Positions 26,055 through 35,553 are shown, counted from the stretch's first letter. The stretch is DNA of 64,000 nucleotides from Bryobacteraceae bacterium (GCA_026002875.1 BPGE01000001.1:2542001-2606000); one strand, 5' to 3'. Made by a program: numbers and translations. Notes: generated from the letters alone by a model not told the origin.

Positions 26055-27371
26055 ATGCGCCGCTTTGCAGGCCTTTTGCTCGCCGCAGCTCTCTCCATGC
26101 AGGCCCAGATGGTCCAGGTCACCGAGCACACCCTCTCCAACGGAATGAAAATCCTCATTCACGAGGATCACGACGTCCCCAACGTCGCCCTGTATCTTTT
26201 CTTCAAAGTCGGCTCCCGCAACGAGCGGCCCGGCGCCACCGGCATCAGCCATTTCTTCGAGCACATGATGTTCAACGGCGCGAAGAAATACGGCCCCAAG
26301 CAGTTCGACATCCAGATGGAAAAAGCCGGCGGCCGCAACAACGCCTACACCACCCGCGACGTCACCGTCTACACAGACTGGTTTCCCCGCTCCGCCCTCG
26401 AACTGATGTTCGACATGGAGGCCGACCGCATCCGCGACCTCTCCTTCGATCCGAAAATCGTCGAAAGCGAGCGCGGCGTCGTCAGCTCGGAACGGCGCAC
26501 CTCGGTCGACAACAACCCCTTCGGCACTTTGTACGAGCAGCTCAACGCCACGGCCTACATCGCCCATCCGTATCAGTGGCCCGTCATCGGCTGGGCTTCC
26601 GACATCGAGGCATGGACGATGGACGACCTCAAGGCCCACTACCGCATGGGCTACGCGCCGAACAACTGCGTCGTGGTCGTCTCCGGCGACGTCACGCCCG
26701 CCGAGGTCCTCCCGCTCGCCAAAAAGTACTTCGAGCCCATCCCCAGCCAGGATCCCCCGCCGCCCGTGCGCACCGTCGAGCCCCCGCAGCTCGGCGAACG
26801 CCGCGTGGAAGTCCACCGGCCCGCCAACCTCCCCATGCTGATGCTCAGCTACCACATCGGAGCGGCCAAAGACCCGGACTTCCCCGTGTACGAACTCATC
26901 GAGACCCTTCTGACCGGCGGCCGCAGCTCGCGCCTCCATCAGCGGCTCGTCGAAAAGGATCAGCTCGTGCTCAGCGCCGGCGGCGGCGTGCGGCCCTCCC
27001 TCGACCCCGGACAGTTCCTCTTCACCTTCCAGGTGCGCTCCGGCAGGCAGCCGGCTGACGTCGAAAAAGCCCTCTACGAAGAGCTGGAACGGCTGTCGAA
27101 AGAGCCCGTGCCCGCCGAAGAGCTCCAGAAGGCGAAAAACCAGATCCTCGCCGATTTCTACCGCCAGTTGAAGACCATCTCCGGCAAGGCCAACCTGCTC
27201 GGCAGCTACGAAGTCTTCTACGGCGGCTGGGGCCAGATCCTCCAGGCGCCCGCGCAGATTGAAAAGGTCTCCGCCGCCGACATCCAGCGCGTCGCTGCGA
27301 AGATCTTTTCCCCGCGCAACCGCACCGTCGCTACTCTCATCCCTGAACAGCGCGCCGAGGTGAAGCAATGA
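26055..27371 (+). CDS. M16-family zinc metallopeptidase, catalytic subunit
   Basis: The 438-residue secreted or periplasmic peptidase has a signal peptide (MRRFAGLLLAAALSMQAQ). It carries the inverted zinc motif HFFEH at residues 66-70, with the third ligand Glu expected in VESERGVVSSERR. The C-terminal M16 domain is also present. Its stop overlaps the start of a second M16 gene as ATGA. Paired M16 proteins, one with the zinc site and one without, form a heterodimeric oligopeptidase in related systems. No SD is evident before the ATG at 26055. It is transcribed divergently from the hydrogenase operon. Confidence 0.92.
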   Translation: MRRFAGLLLAAALSMQAQMVQVTEHTLSNGMKILIHEDHDVPNVALYLFFKVGSRNERPGATGISHFFEHMMFNGAKKYGPKQFDIQMEKAGGRNNAYTTRDVTVYTDWFPRSALELMFDMEADRIRDLSFDPKIVESERGVVSSERRTSVDNNPFGTLYEQLNATAYIAHPYQWPVIGWASDIEAWTMDDLKAHYRMGYAPNNCVVVVSGDVTPAEVLPLAKKYFEPIPSQDPPPPVRTVEPPQLGERRVEVHRPANLPMLMLSYHIGAAKDPDFPVYELIETLLTGGRSSRLHQRLVEKDQLVLSAGGGVRPSLDPGQFLFTFQVRSGRQPADVEKALYEELERLSKEPVPAEELQKAKNQILADFYRQLKTISGKANLLGSYEVFYGGWGQILQAPAQIEKVSAADIQRVAAKIFSPRNRTVATLIPEQRAEVKQ

Positions 27372-28762
27372 AAACCGCTCTCGGAATCCTCCTTATGGCC
27401 TCTTCCATCTCCGTCTCCGCCCAGGTCCGTCTCCCGGAATTCACGCGCGAGCAGCTCCCCAACGGCGCCACGCTGATCCTGCTGCCCCGCCACGACGTGC
27501 CGCTCGTCAGCGTCCGCGCCGTCTTCCGCGGCGGCGCCGAAAGCGAGCCCGCCGGTCTGAACGGCATCACCTCCGTCACGGTCGAGATGATGCGCCGCGG
27601 CGCCGGCAAGCGCTCGGCCTCCCAGATCGATCTCGACCTCGATTTCCTCGGCGCCAGCCTTTCTTCCGGCAGCAACCGCCAGTCAGCCTGGTTTGCGCTC
27701 GAATTCCTGTCGAAAACCGCGCCGGAAGCCATGGCTATTTTCGGCGATATCCTCGCCCAGCCCGCGTTTCCCGAGGAAGAAGTCCGCAAGGTTCTCGCGC
27801 AGACAGCCGACCGCGTCCGCGCCGCCAAAGACAACCCCGCAGCCGCCGTCGGCCCCTATTTCAACGGGCTGTTCTATCCCTCCGGCCACCCCTACCGCCA
27901 CTCCGGCAGCCCGGACGAACTATCTGTCACCCGCATCAACAGGGAGGAAATCCAGAAGCATTACCGCCGCATGGCTGCCGGCAGGAACCTGATTTTCGTC
28001 GCCTCCGGCGATTTTGATCCGAAGCAGTTCGCCCCTCTGGCGCGGAAAATCGCCGGTGCGCTCCCTCCCGGCGAGGCTTTTCAGCCGCCCGCCCCGAAAG
28101 ACCCCCGCTTCGACCGTCCGCGCCTCCTGATCGTCGACAAGCCCGACGCCACGCAGACCTATTTCCGCATCGGCATGCCCGGCATCCACCGCCGCCATCC
28201 CGACCGCATCCCCCTGCTCGTCGCCAACACCCTGTTCGGCGGACGCTTCACCTCCCTGCTCAATGACGCCCTGCGCGTCAACGCCGGGCTCACCTACGGC
28301 GCCACCTCCATCATGGATCTCGACCGCCTCTCCGGCGCCATCGCCATCAATTCCTACACGCCCACCGCAACCACGGTGAAAGCCATCGATCTCGCCCTCG
28401 ACGTCCTGCGCCAGTTTGCCGGCAAAGGCGTTTCCCAGGAACAGCTCGACTCGGCGCGCAATTACATCAAGGGCAATTTCCCCACGGACCGGCTCGAAAC
28501 GTCCGACCAGCTCTGCGCCATTCTGGCCGAACTCGAGATCTTCGGACTCGACCGCCGCGACATCGACGGCTTTTTCCAGCTGCTCGACGCCCTCACGGTC
28601 GATGCCGTCAACGCCGCCATCCGCCGCCATTTCACCCCGGACAACCTCCAGTTCTGCCTTGTCGGCAACGCCTCGGCCATCCAGAAGGAAACCGCAAAAT
28701 ACGCCGCGGCGGCGAAGGTCATTTCCATCAAAACCGAAGGATTTGCCGCGCCGGATTTCTGA
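27368..28762 (+). CDS. M16-family peptidase-like protein, non-catalytic partner
   Basis: The 464-residue protein has a signal peptide (MKTALGILLMASSISVSAQ) and full M16 architecture. The zinc motif region reads GLNGITSVTVEMMRRGAGKRS, with no His-x-x-Glu-His, so it cannot bind zinc in the usual way. The C-terminal part keeps GLTYGATSIMDLDRLSGAIAI, the substrate-binding side of M16 clamshells. It is translationally coupled to the catalytic M16 gene upstream and most likely forms its structural half. Confidence 0.9.
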   Translation: MKTALGILLMASSISVSAQVRLPEFTREQLPNGATLILLPRHDVPLVSVRAVFRGGAESEPAGLNGITSVTVEMMRRGAGKRSASQIDLDLDFLGASLSSGSNRQSAWFALEFLSKTAPEAMAIFGDILAQPAFPEEEVRKVLAQTADRVRAAKDNPAAAVGPYFNGLFYPSGHPYRHSGSPDELSVTRINREEIQKHYRRMAAGRNLIFVASGDFDPKQFAPLARKIAGALPPGEAFQPPAPKDPRFDRPRLLIVDKPDATQTYFRIGMPGIHRRHPDRIPLLVANTLFGGRFTSLLNDALRVNAGLTYGATSIMDLDRLSGAIAINSYTPTATTVKAIDLALDVLRQFAGKGVSQEQLDSARNYIKGNFPTDRLETSDQLCAILAELEIFGLDRRDIDGFFQLLDALTVDAVNAAIRRHFTPDNLQFCLVGNASAIQKETAKYAAAAKVISIKTEGFAAPDF

Positions 28763-28775
28763 CAGGAGAGACGCC

Positions 28776-29480
28776 GTGCCAGAAACCTGGGGCCTGTCAG
28801 CGAAAGAAATCCGGGAGCTCAAACGCCTCGGCGCGCCGGAACGCGTCCAGCGCTTCCTCGACGATCTGCCCTACAACCACGGCACGGACCCGCACACCTG
28901 CTTCTCCCCCAGGCTCGTGCTCCGCCACCGCCGCGCCCACTGCCTGGAAGGCGCCCTGCTGGCCGCGGCCGCCTTCCGCCTCGCCGGCCGCCCGCCCCTC
29001 ATCGTCGATCTCGCCGCCGTGCGCGACGACGATCACGTCATCGCCGTCTTCCGCGAAGGCCGCTGCTGGGGCGCCGTGGCCAAGTCGAACTACTCCGGCC
29101 TTCGCTTCCGCGACCCCGTCTACCGCACGCTGCGCGAGCTCGTCATGAGCTACTTCGCCCACTACTACAACCCCGAAGGCGAGAAAACCCTCCGCGCCTA
29201 TTCGCGCCCCGTCCATCTCGCCCGCTTCGACCCCCTCGGCTGGATGGCCAGCGAGGAAGACGTCTGGTACATCCCCGACTACCTCGTCCGTCTCTCTCAC
29301 ATCCGCCTCGTTTCGCCCGCCCAGATCCGCCGCCTTGCGCCCATGGATGATCTGCTCTACCAGGCCGGCATGGTCGGCCGCTCCCTGCACGCCGTTTCAC
29401 GCCGTCCGCGCGGGCCAGAGATCCCTCAGCGACTCGGGCGACGTGAGCTCGCGCCATCGCGCCTCGAAGCGCTCCGCTAG
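28776..29480 (+). CDS. Transglutaminase-like protein
   Basis: The 234-residue cytoplasmic protein starts at a GTG with GGAGAG seven bases upstream, 13 nt after the M16 partner gene. It shows a Cys-His arrangement like transglutaminase/cysteine-protease folds: AHCLEGALLAAAAFRL (C56) and DDDHVIAVF (H87), followed by WGAVAKSNYSGLRFRDP. The Cys helix followed by a His strand supports the fold, but activity is unproven. The last 84 nt overlap the convergent kinase-like gene, so its basic C-terminal tail may be of little importance. Confidence 0.75.
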   Translation: MPETWGLSAKEIRELKRLGAPERVQRFLDDLPYNHGTDPHTCFSPRLVLRHRRAHCLEGALLAAAAFRLAGRPPLIVDLAAVRDDDHVIAVFREGRCWGAVAKSNYSGLRFRDPVYRTLRELVMSYFAHYYNPEGEKTLRAYSRPVHLARFDPLGWMASEEDVWYIPDYLVRLSHIRLVSPAQIRRLAPMDDLLYQAGMVGRSLHAVSRRPRGPEIPQRLGRRELAPSRLEALR

Positions 29481-30263
29481 CTCCGGCGCGCCCGCCAGAA
29501 TCTCCTCCAGCCCGAACTGCCGCGCTGCCGATCCGTTCTTCGACATCGACGCCAGATGCCGCTCCACGTCCTCCCAGCGGTCCGTCAGCCCGCCTGAATC
29601 GATCAGCACCACGCGGCTCTGGATCACCCCGAAATTCTTCAGGTGCGCGTCTACAGAAAACACCCCGCGCCTCCACCCCGCCCGCCGCAGCTCGAGCAGA
29701 CGCTCCAGCCACCGCTCCACCTCGTTCCACTTCCCCTCGGCTGCCAGCTTCTTCAGCCGGTCGTACAGCGTCTCTTCCACGCGCTCCGTCGCCTCGGTCA
29801 CCACCAGCCAGCCTGGCCAGCCCGTCACCTTCACCAGTGTCGGCGGAAACGTCACCGTCTCCGGCACCAGCGACGTGCCTGACAGATGCTTCACCGCCAG
29901 ATACTCCCCGCGCACGTCGCGGTGCACGAACTTCTGCCACACCCGCCCCCAGTGCGTGCTGAACCACACCGCCCGCGGCACCACGGCCACCAGAGCCTGC
30001 AGCGCCATCCGCAGCGCCCGCAGCGGCATCGAAGGGTGCGCGAACCACCTCTTCGTCAGCCGCTCCGGCAGCCACCGCTCCAGCCGCTTCATCATCCGCC
30101 AGATCAGGATCAGCGCAATGATCTCGCTCGCCCCGCGCTCCCGCTTCACCACCCAGTTTTCGCTCGCATACACCACCTTCCCCACGCCCTCGCCGATGCG
30201 CTTCAGCCTGCCGCGCGTCAGTTCTTCCGGCGCCGCCTCAAGAGCCTGCAGGGGAGTCCGCAT
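29397..30263 (-). CDS. Protein kinase-like (lipopolysaccharide-kinase/YrbL-type) protein
   Basis: The roughly 288-residue product has a kinase-like layout: RIGEGVGKVVYASENWVVKRE (glycine-rich loop and Lys), a middle hydrophobic part, then SVDAHLKNFGV (like the catalytic loop HxDxxxxN) and VVLIDSGGLTDRW (like the Mg-binding DFG). The family could be YrbL-like or a sugar/LPS kinase; the substrate is unknown. The ATG at 30263 has AGGAGAAG upstream. It overlaps the transglutaminase-like gene 3' end by 84 nt and is divergent from the molybdate transporter gene. Confidence 0.7.
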   Translation of the reverse strand: MRTPLQALEAAPEELTRGRLKRIGEGVGKVVYASENWVVKRERGASEIIALILIWRMMKRLERWLPERLTKRWFAHPSMPLRALRMALQALVAVVPRAVWFSTHWGRVWQKFVHRDVRGEYLAVKHLSGTSLVPETVTFPPTLVKVTGWPGWLVVTEATERVEETLYDRLKKLAAEGKWNEVERWLERLLELRRAGWRRGVFSVDAHLKNFGVIQSRVVLIDSGGLTDRWEDVERHLASMSKNGSAARQFGLEEILAGAPELAERFEARWRELTSPESLRDLWPARTA

Positions 30264-30381
30264 CCGCTTCTCCTGACGCCATGCTCTGGGAGCGAGAATA
30301 TCATTTCCGTCTCCCGAAACAAGCCTGTTATTCTTGTATTTCGATTCCGCTTCACCCTGTATCCGGGCGTTCTTCACTGTC

Positions 30382-31560
30382 ATGACCCCGCCGCCTCATC
30401 CCGCGGTCTCCGCCGCCGCCCCGCAGCCCCGCCTGCGCTTCGACCGCCATGAATGGTCCGGCGCCTTCGGCGACATGGGCACGGACCTGCCGCTGCTGGT
30501 GGGCATGATCCTCGCCGCCCGGCTCGACTCCGCCAGCGTCCTCGCCGTCTTCGGCCTTATGCAGATCGTCACGGGCGTCTGGTACCGCATGCCCATGCCC
30601 GTGCAGCCTCTCAAGGCCATGGCCGCTCTCGTCATCGCCCAGAAACTCCCCGCCGCGACACTTTATGGCGGCGGTCTCGCCATCGGCGCCGCCATGCTGC
30701 TCCTCTCGCTGTCCGGCGCCATCACCTGGGTGGCCCGCATTGTGCCGAAGCCCGTGGTTCGCGGCATCCAGTTCGGTCTCGGACTCCAGCTCGCCTCCAT
30801 CGCTCTCAAAGACTATGTCCGCTCGGACGGGACGGCGGGCTGGCTGCTGGCTGCCGCAGGGTTTTTGCTGACCGTGTTCCTGATGCGGCAGCCTCGCTTC
30901 CCTGCCGCCGCCGCCATCATCTCGCTCGGACTCGCCTACGCTTTTGCATTCAAGCTCTCCGGCGAGGATTTCGCCAGCGCCGCCGGCTTCCGCCTCCCGC
31001 AGTTCCATGCCGTTTCCTGGGCCGACATCTGGACTGGCTTCCTCGTCCTCGCGCTTCCACAGCTCCCGCTCTCTCTCGCCAACTCCGTCCTCGCCACCCG
31101 CCAGGTCGCCGCGGATCTCTTCCCGGAACGCCCCCTCACCGTGCGCCAGATCGGCCTCACCTATTCCCTCATGAACCTCGTCAATCCGTTCCTCGGCGGC
31201 GCCCCCGCCTGCCACGGCTCCGGCGGCATGGCCGGCCACTACGCCTTCGGGGGCCGCACCGGCGGCTCCGTCGTGATTTACGGCATGATTTTTCTGGTTC
31301 CGGGGCTCTTTTTCAGCGGAGGATTCCAGAAAGTCATCGAGATTTTCCCCCTCCCGGTCCTCGGAATTCTCCTCCTCTTTGAAAGCCTCGCGCTGATCCT
31401 TCTCGTGCGGGATCTCGGCCAGGAAAAGACCCATTTCGCCGTGGCGGCGCTCGTCGGACTCGCCGCCCTTTTCCTGCCCTACGGCTACGTCATCGGCATG
31501 GTGGCAGGCACGCTGCTTCATGCGGCCGCGCACCGCGGCTGGATCGCCTTCGGCCGCTGA
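30382..31560 (+). CDS. Putative sulfate/molybdate transporter (MOT1 family)
   Basis: The 392-residue protein has about ten membrane helices. It carries both MOT1 signatures: MPVQPLKAMAA (about residues 72-82) and APACHGSGGMAGHYAFGGRTG (about residue 290). The motif GAFGDMGTDLPLL near the N-terminus also fits. MOT1 proteins of plants and algae import molybdate; bacterial members are annotated as sulfate or molybdate transporters without much direct proof. It stands alone, convergent with the NmrA gene 17 bp away. Confidence 0.9.
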   Translation: MTPPPHPAVSAAAPQPRLRFDRHEWSGAFGDMGTDLPLLVGMILAARLDSASVLAVFGLMQIVTGVWYRMPMPVQPLKAMAALVIAQKLPAATLYGGGLAIGAAMLLLSLSGAITWVARIVPKPVVRGIQFGLGLQLASIALKDYVRSDGTAGWLLAAAGFLLTVFLMRQPRFPAAAAIISLGLAYAFAFKLSGEDFASAAGFRLPQFHAVSWADIWTGFLVLALPQLPLSLANSVLATRQVAADLFPERPLTVRQIGLTYSLMNLVNPFLGGAPACHGSGGMAGHYAFGGRTGGSVVIYGMIFLVPGLFFSGGFQKVIEIFPLPVLGILLLFESLALILLVRDLGQEKTHFAVAALVGLAALFLPYGYVIGMVAGTLLHAAAHRGWIAFGR

Positions 31561-31577
31561 TTCGCCCCCGGCCGGAC

Positions 31578-32528
31578 CTACTGAACGGGAATCTTCCCCC
31601 GGTTTGCCTTCATCCATTGACGGAATGTCAGCATTCCGGGATTCAGCTCCCGGGAAAACCGCGGATCCCTCGCCCGGCAGAATTCCCCGGAGAATTCCGT
31701 GTTGAACTGGAACATATTGCCCAGATCATCCGCGTGCGGGAATCCCAGTTGCCGGAAGACGGAATGCGGGAGCGGCGAGTAGCGCACCGGTTCGCCGATC
31801 GCCTCGCTCAGACCCGCCGCCATTTCCTCGCCCGCCAGGTGCTCCGATGCGATGCCCACGCGCGCACCGTGGAACTCTGCGCCGCGCTTCAGGATTCCGT
31901 ACGCGCATCCCCCGATGTCTTCCGCCGCGATTCCCGGCAGCTTTCTGTCCCCCATGGGCAGCGTCAAGACGAGCTTGCCGGAAGAGTCGCGAACCGGGCC
32001 GGAGCCGAAATGGATGAAGTTGTCCCAGTAGAAGCTGGTCAGGAGATACGTGACGGGGAGGACGAGATCCGCAAATACGGCATCCGCTTCACCCTTGGCA
32101 TCGAAATGCGGGACCTTGTACCGGCCCATCAGAGTCGGCATCCGGTCATCATCCAACGGGACGAATTTCCGCGTGTCTTCCAGCGTCGACCAGATCACGT
32201 GCTCAAGGCCCGCTTTCTTCGCGGCGTGCGCCATCGCCGACGCCTGGGCAAACTCCCTCTCAGGAGAGAAGTGGTCCCAGAAGAAGGTGACGCAATAGGC
32301 GGCGCAGGCACCCTCAAAGGCCGTGGCCACGCTGGCGGGATCGTCCACATCGGCCTGCACAACCTCGGCGCCGAGTTCCGCGAGCGCCCGCGCCCTGGCC
32401 GATGCCGGATTCCGCGTCAGCGCACGGACTGCGAACGGGCTGGCGGGATCGTTTAAGATCGCGCGGGCCAGCCCGCCTCCCTGGGCGCCCGTGGCGCCCG
32501 CGATCGCAACGACAGGTTTCCTGTGCAT
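31578..32528 (-). CDS. NmrA/HSCARG-family NAD(P)-binding protein
   Basis: The 316-residue Rossmann-fold protein of the atypical short-chain dehydrogenase group has GATGAQGGGLARAIL near the N-terminus (the GxxGxxG dinucleotide site), VRALTRNP, and VVQADVDDPASV. The typical catalytic Tyr-x-x-x-Lys appears only as MGRYKVPHFDAKGEAD, so a sensor-like NmrA role or weak reductase activity are both possible. It is monocistronic, convergent with the MOT1 gene. Confidence 0.87.
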   Translation of the reverse strand: MHRKPVVAIAGATGAQGGGLARAILNDPASPFAVRALTRNPASARARALAELGAEVVQADVDDPASVATAFEGACAAYCVTFFWDHFSPEREFAQASAMAHAAKKAGLEHVIWSTLEDTRKFVPLDDDRMPTLMGRYKVPHFDAKGEADAVFADLVLPVTYLLTSFYWDNFIHFGSGPVRDSSGKLVLTLPMGDRKLPGIAAEDIGGCAYGILKRGAEFHGARVGIASEHLAGEEMAAGLSEAIGEPVRYSPLPHSVFRQLGFPHADDLGNMFQFNTEFSGEFCRARDPRFSRELNPGMLTFRQWMKANRGKIPVQ

Positions 32529-32653
32529 CTTCGCCTCCCCTCTGATTCGGCCGTCCTCAGGTTTGCGCCCAGCCTCTCAGCCGGAGGCGCATGAGAATTA
32601 TCTCGCATTCGCCGCGCCGCCCAGCTGGACCGGCGCTGCCGCCCGGGTGCGCG

Positions 32654-33148
32654 TCAGCCTTTCGGAAGCGCGGCGCCTTCCAGTTCCAGCAACTGCCGTT
32701 TCACTTCGATCCCCGCAGAGAAACCCGTCAGCGAGCCGCCCGAGCCGATGAGCCGGTGGCACGGGATGATCACAGGCAGCGGATTCCGCCCTGCCGCGGC
32801 GCCGACCGCGCGCGCCGCTTCCGGACGTCCCAGCGCCCGCGCCACCTCTCCATACGTTTTCACTTCCCCGAATGGAATCTCGAACAGCGCCTTCCACACC
32901 TCGCACTGAAAGTGCGTGCCCTCGAGCTCGAACGGAACTTCAAAGCGCCGCCGCGTCCCGGCGGCGTATTCTTCCAGCTCCCGGCGCGCTTGCGCAAGCA
33001 CCGGCGCATCGTCGTTCCTTCTCCAGCTCCGGAACATCTGCGGCGGCGCTTCGGATTCGCTGAAAGCCGCCCGCCGCAGCAGCCCGCCCTCCGCCGCGGC
33101 GAACAGATACAGTCCGGGCGCCAGCCTTGCGGCCGTCCATTCCGTCAT
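32654..33148 (-). CDS. ogt: Methylated-DNA-protein-cysteine methyltransferase
   Basis: The 164-residue suicide DNA-repair protein transfers methyl groups from O6-methylguanine to its active-site Cys. The active site is NPLPVIIPCHRLIGSGG (C130), preceded by the helix-turn-helix region FGEVKTYGEVARALGRPEAARAVG that flips out the base. An N-terminal ribonuclease-H-like half is present but short. It lacks an Ada-type Cys4 domain, so it is an Ogt-type enzyme. It lies 34 nt upstream of the sugar-binding lipoprotein gene on the same strand. Confidence 0.93.
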   Translation of the reverse strand: MTEWTAARLAPGLYLFAAAEGGLLRRAAFSESEAPPQMFRSWRRNDDAPVLAQARRELEEYAAGTRRRFEVPFELEGTHFQCEVWKALFEIPFGEVKTYGEVARALGRPEAARAVGAAAGRNPLPVIIPCHRLIGSGGSLTGFSAGIEVKRQLLELEGAALPKG

Positions 33149-33182
33149 GCGTTCAGCGTTGCGTGGTCCACCGCCGCCCCGC

Positions 33183-34145
33183 TCAGCGCCTCACCGTGGA
33201 CAGATTGTTCCTGTCCACCATCAGCGTGCCCGTGTCGATGAACAGCGGCAGCGGCGACCGCGGATCATTGCGGAAATCCGCCGTCAGGGAAGGCGGCTTC
33301 CGCAGCACCACGTCCGCCAGCGCCTTCAGCCCGTAATAGCCCATCGTATAAGGCTTCTGTGCGATCGTCGCAGCGATCTTGCCTTTCTCGATCCACTCCA
33401 GCGTGTTCTGCGTCGCGTCCATGGCCAGGATCACTTTGCCATCGATCTTCGCCCGGTCCAGCACGTCCGCGATCTCCGCTCCCGACAGCGATTCCAGCGC
33501 CACGAAGGCGTCCGGAACCATTTTCTTGTCCACGTACTCCTTGGCCAGATCGAACGCCAGGCTCGAGTTCCCCTTCATGTCCTGAACCGCCACCACCTTG
33601 ATCCCCGGCGTGGCGTCCAGGACCGCGCGGTAGCCGTCCAGCCGCTCTTTCACGTTCTCCTGCCCGGCGATCGTGAAAAACACCACCGAGCCTTTGCCGT
33701 TCAGCAGCTTCACCAGCAGCCGTCCGCCCATCTGCCCCGCTTCGTAATTGTTCGTGCCGACGAAGAACAGCCGCTCGCTCTGCGGCGCGTCCGCATCGAT
33801 GGTGACCACCGGAACGCCGCCTTCCACCGCGCCGTTGATGTCCGGCGTGAGCAGCTCCGCATTGCCCGCGCTGAGCAGAATTCCGGCAGGCTTTTTCCCG
33901 AGTATCCGCCGGAATTCCTCGCGCTCCGCCTGCGCGTCGTACACTTCAGGTCCGACAACCTCCGCCTGGACTCCCAATTCCCGGGCGGCGGCCAGAAAAC
34001 CCGCCCCGGCCTCCTGCCAGTATGGAATTTTCGGATTGGCGCAGACAAGAAAATATTTCTCCGTGGATTGATGCGCAGCCCCCCCGCCGCCGCAGCCGGC
34101 CAGCAACAGCAGGGAAAGAAGAGTGAGATTCAGTTTCCGCTTCAT
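33183..34145 (-). CDS. Sugar-type ABC transporter substrate-binding lipoprotein, orphan
   Basis: The 320-residue protein has a lipoprotein signal (LTLLSLLLLAGCGGGG, lipobox LAGC at about residues 15-18) and a type-1 periplasmic-binding fold. Supporting segments are YFLVCANPKIPYWQEAGAGF, GILLSAGNAELLTPDI, VPVVTIDADAP and FVGTNNYEAGQMGG, all characteristic of the ribose/LacI-like group. No ABC ATPase or permease gene is adjacent, so it may work with a distant transporter or as a sensor. It is one of three similarly oriented, apparently unrelated genes. Confidence 0.85.
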   Translation of the reverse strand: MKRKLNLTLLSLLLLAGCGGGGAAHQSTEKYFLVCANPKIPYWQEAGAGFLAAARELGVQAEVVGPEVYDAQAEREEFRRILGKKPAGILLSAGNAELLTPDINGAVEGGVPVVTIDADAPQSERLFFVGTNNYEAGQMGGRLLVKLLNGKGSVVFFTIAGQENVKERLDGYRAVLDATPGIKVVAVQDMKGNSSLAFDLAKEYVDKKMVPDAFVALESLSGAEIADVLDRAKIDGKVILAMDATQNTLEWIEKGKIAATIAQKPYTMGYYGLKALADVVLRKPPSLTADFRNDPRSPLPLFIDTGTLMVDRNNLSTVRR

Positions 34146-34261
34146 GGTACGTCCGCTCCGGATTCCATCGCAGGGCCCCGGCCTGCTGCCAGGCGAAGCC
34201 GGGGACCAGTTTCCACCGCCATTGTGCGGTTTCGGACCTGAAGGAGTCAAACCTTTCGCGG

Positions 34262-35083
34262 TCACTTCCTGCCCGGACGGATGTTGCTCCCTTTCGGATC
34301 GAGCATCTTCAGCCCCGCCGGCAGCGTGAACAGCTCGTCTCCCAGTCCCCGGTTGATCGTCACCTGATCCGCGTACATCTCGAAATTCCGTTCGCCGTTC
34401 CGTTCCCGCCTCACCACGAACGGCCACATCACCCCGCCGCCCACGTCCCGGTATTTGTCGAAGATCGTCACCTCTTCGATCCGGAACTTCAGCTTCGGAT
34501 CGCGCCGCTCCCACTGCTGCCGCACCGGCAGCTTCGTCGACTGATGAAACCACACCGTCGTCTGCCGGTTCGCCCCGTCCACGATCCGCACCACGTTGCA
34601 CGGCTGCCGGTCCACGATGTCCGTTCCGATCGGATCGAACGCCATGCCCGGCTCCTTCAGCCGCACGCGGAGCGTATGCAGGACGTTGTGCAGCAGCGTC
34701 TCCTTGAACGACTCGTACAGGGCTTCTCCCATCGGCTTCGCCCCGCGGTAGGTCACCTCCCAGCCGCCGTCTTCGTTGAAGATGATGTAGACGTCTTCGT
34801 TCTTGCCGAACGCGCGCCTCTCGCGCTGCCCGATGAAATCCGCCTGCATCGGCTCCGGCGCCGTCAGATACCGGATGTAGAATTTCACCCGGCTCATCCC
34901 CGACAGATCCTCGCGGTAAAACGCGTAGCTCCGCCCCTCCTCCACGCGGTCGCGCATCGCCAGAAACCGCTCGCCCCCCAGCGCCTGCAGGGCGTCGTCC
35001 ACCACCTTCTTCGCCCATTCCGCCGTCCTCTCCTGCGCTGTCAGCGCCGGAACCGACAGCAGCCACAACGCCAGCCATCGCAT
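34262..35083 (-). CDS. Exported LolA/outer-membrane-lipoprotein-sorting-like protein
   Basis: The 273-residue protein has a signal peptide (MRWLALWLLSVPALTAQ) and a beta-rich body: VDGANRQTTVWFHQSTKLPVR followed by RIEEVTIFDKYRDVGGGVMWP. That is the strand pattern of LolA/LolB-like lipid-binding half-barrels seen in many acidobacterial exported proteins. Function is likely lipid or lipoprotein handling in the periplasm, but this is fold inference only. The ATG at 35083 starts at the signal peptide; no strong SD is visible. It lies 11 nt downstream of the small membrane-protein gene and may be in its operon. Confidence 0.75.
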   Translation of the reverse strand: MRWLALWLLSVPALTAQERTAEWAKKVVDDALQALGGERFLAMRDRVEEGRSYAFYREDLSGMSRVKFYIRYLTAPEPMQADFIGQRERRAFGKNEDVYIIFNEDGGWEVTYRGAKPMGEALYESFKETLLHNVLHTLRVRLKEPGMAFDPIGTDIVDRQPCNVVRIVDGANRQTTVWFHQSTKLPVRQQWERRDPKLKFRIEEVTIFDKYRDVGGGVMWPFVVRRERNGERNFEMYADQVTINRGLGDELFTLPAGLKMLDPKGSNIRPGRK

Positions 35084-35094
35084 GACACACAATT

Positions 35095-35553
35095 CTACCG
35101 TTTCAGCGCCCGGCAGCAGAGTTCCCGAACCACCCCCGGCAACAGCAGAAAATCCCGCCAGTACGGCTGCCCGCCCTCGCCCGCCAGAAACAGCCCCTTC
35201 CGCATCAGCAGCCACTGCGTCCCCATCGACAGCGCCGATTGCGCCCACGACACGAAAATCCCCGCCCGCCGCCCGCCTGGATTCAGCGTTTCATGCACCA
35301 TCCATTCGATCAGGTGTACCGTCACCGGCACGCACACCATCAGCACCGCCGCCGCACGCCACTTCGGCTTGTGAAACCGCAACCTCTCCGCCAGCGCCCC
35401 CGTCGCTCCCGCCAGCGCCGCGAACAGCAGGAACTGCGTCGCCGCTCCCGCCGCCATCTCCCCCGCCCCGCTCCTCCAGGTGGCGATGGCAAACGGAATC
35501 CCGCGGTACAGCCCGCTGTTCAGCGCCGTCTTCCAGTTCCACAGAGGAGTCAC
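35095..35553 (-). CDS. Small integral membrane protein, unknown
   Basis: The 152-residue protein has about three hydrophobic segments (ATQFLLFAALAGATGALAE; AAAVLMVCVPVTVHLIEWMV; AQSALSMGTQWLLMRKGLF). The start is a GTG that overlaps the glycosyltransferase stop as GTGA, with GGAGG about 12 nt upstream, so it is translated from the same mRNA. I recognise no family. Its place after the PHP and glycosyltransferase genes suggests a role in the same envelope or lipid-sugar pathway. Confidence 0.75.
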   Translation of the reverse strand: MTPLWNWKTALNSGLYRGIPFAIATWRSGAGEMAAGAATQFLLFAALAGATGALAERLRFHKPKWRAAAVLMVCVPVTVHLIEWMVHETLNPGGRRAGIFVSWAQSALSMGTQWLLMRKGLFLAGEGGQPYWRDFLLLPGVVRELCCRALKR

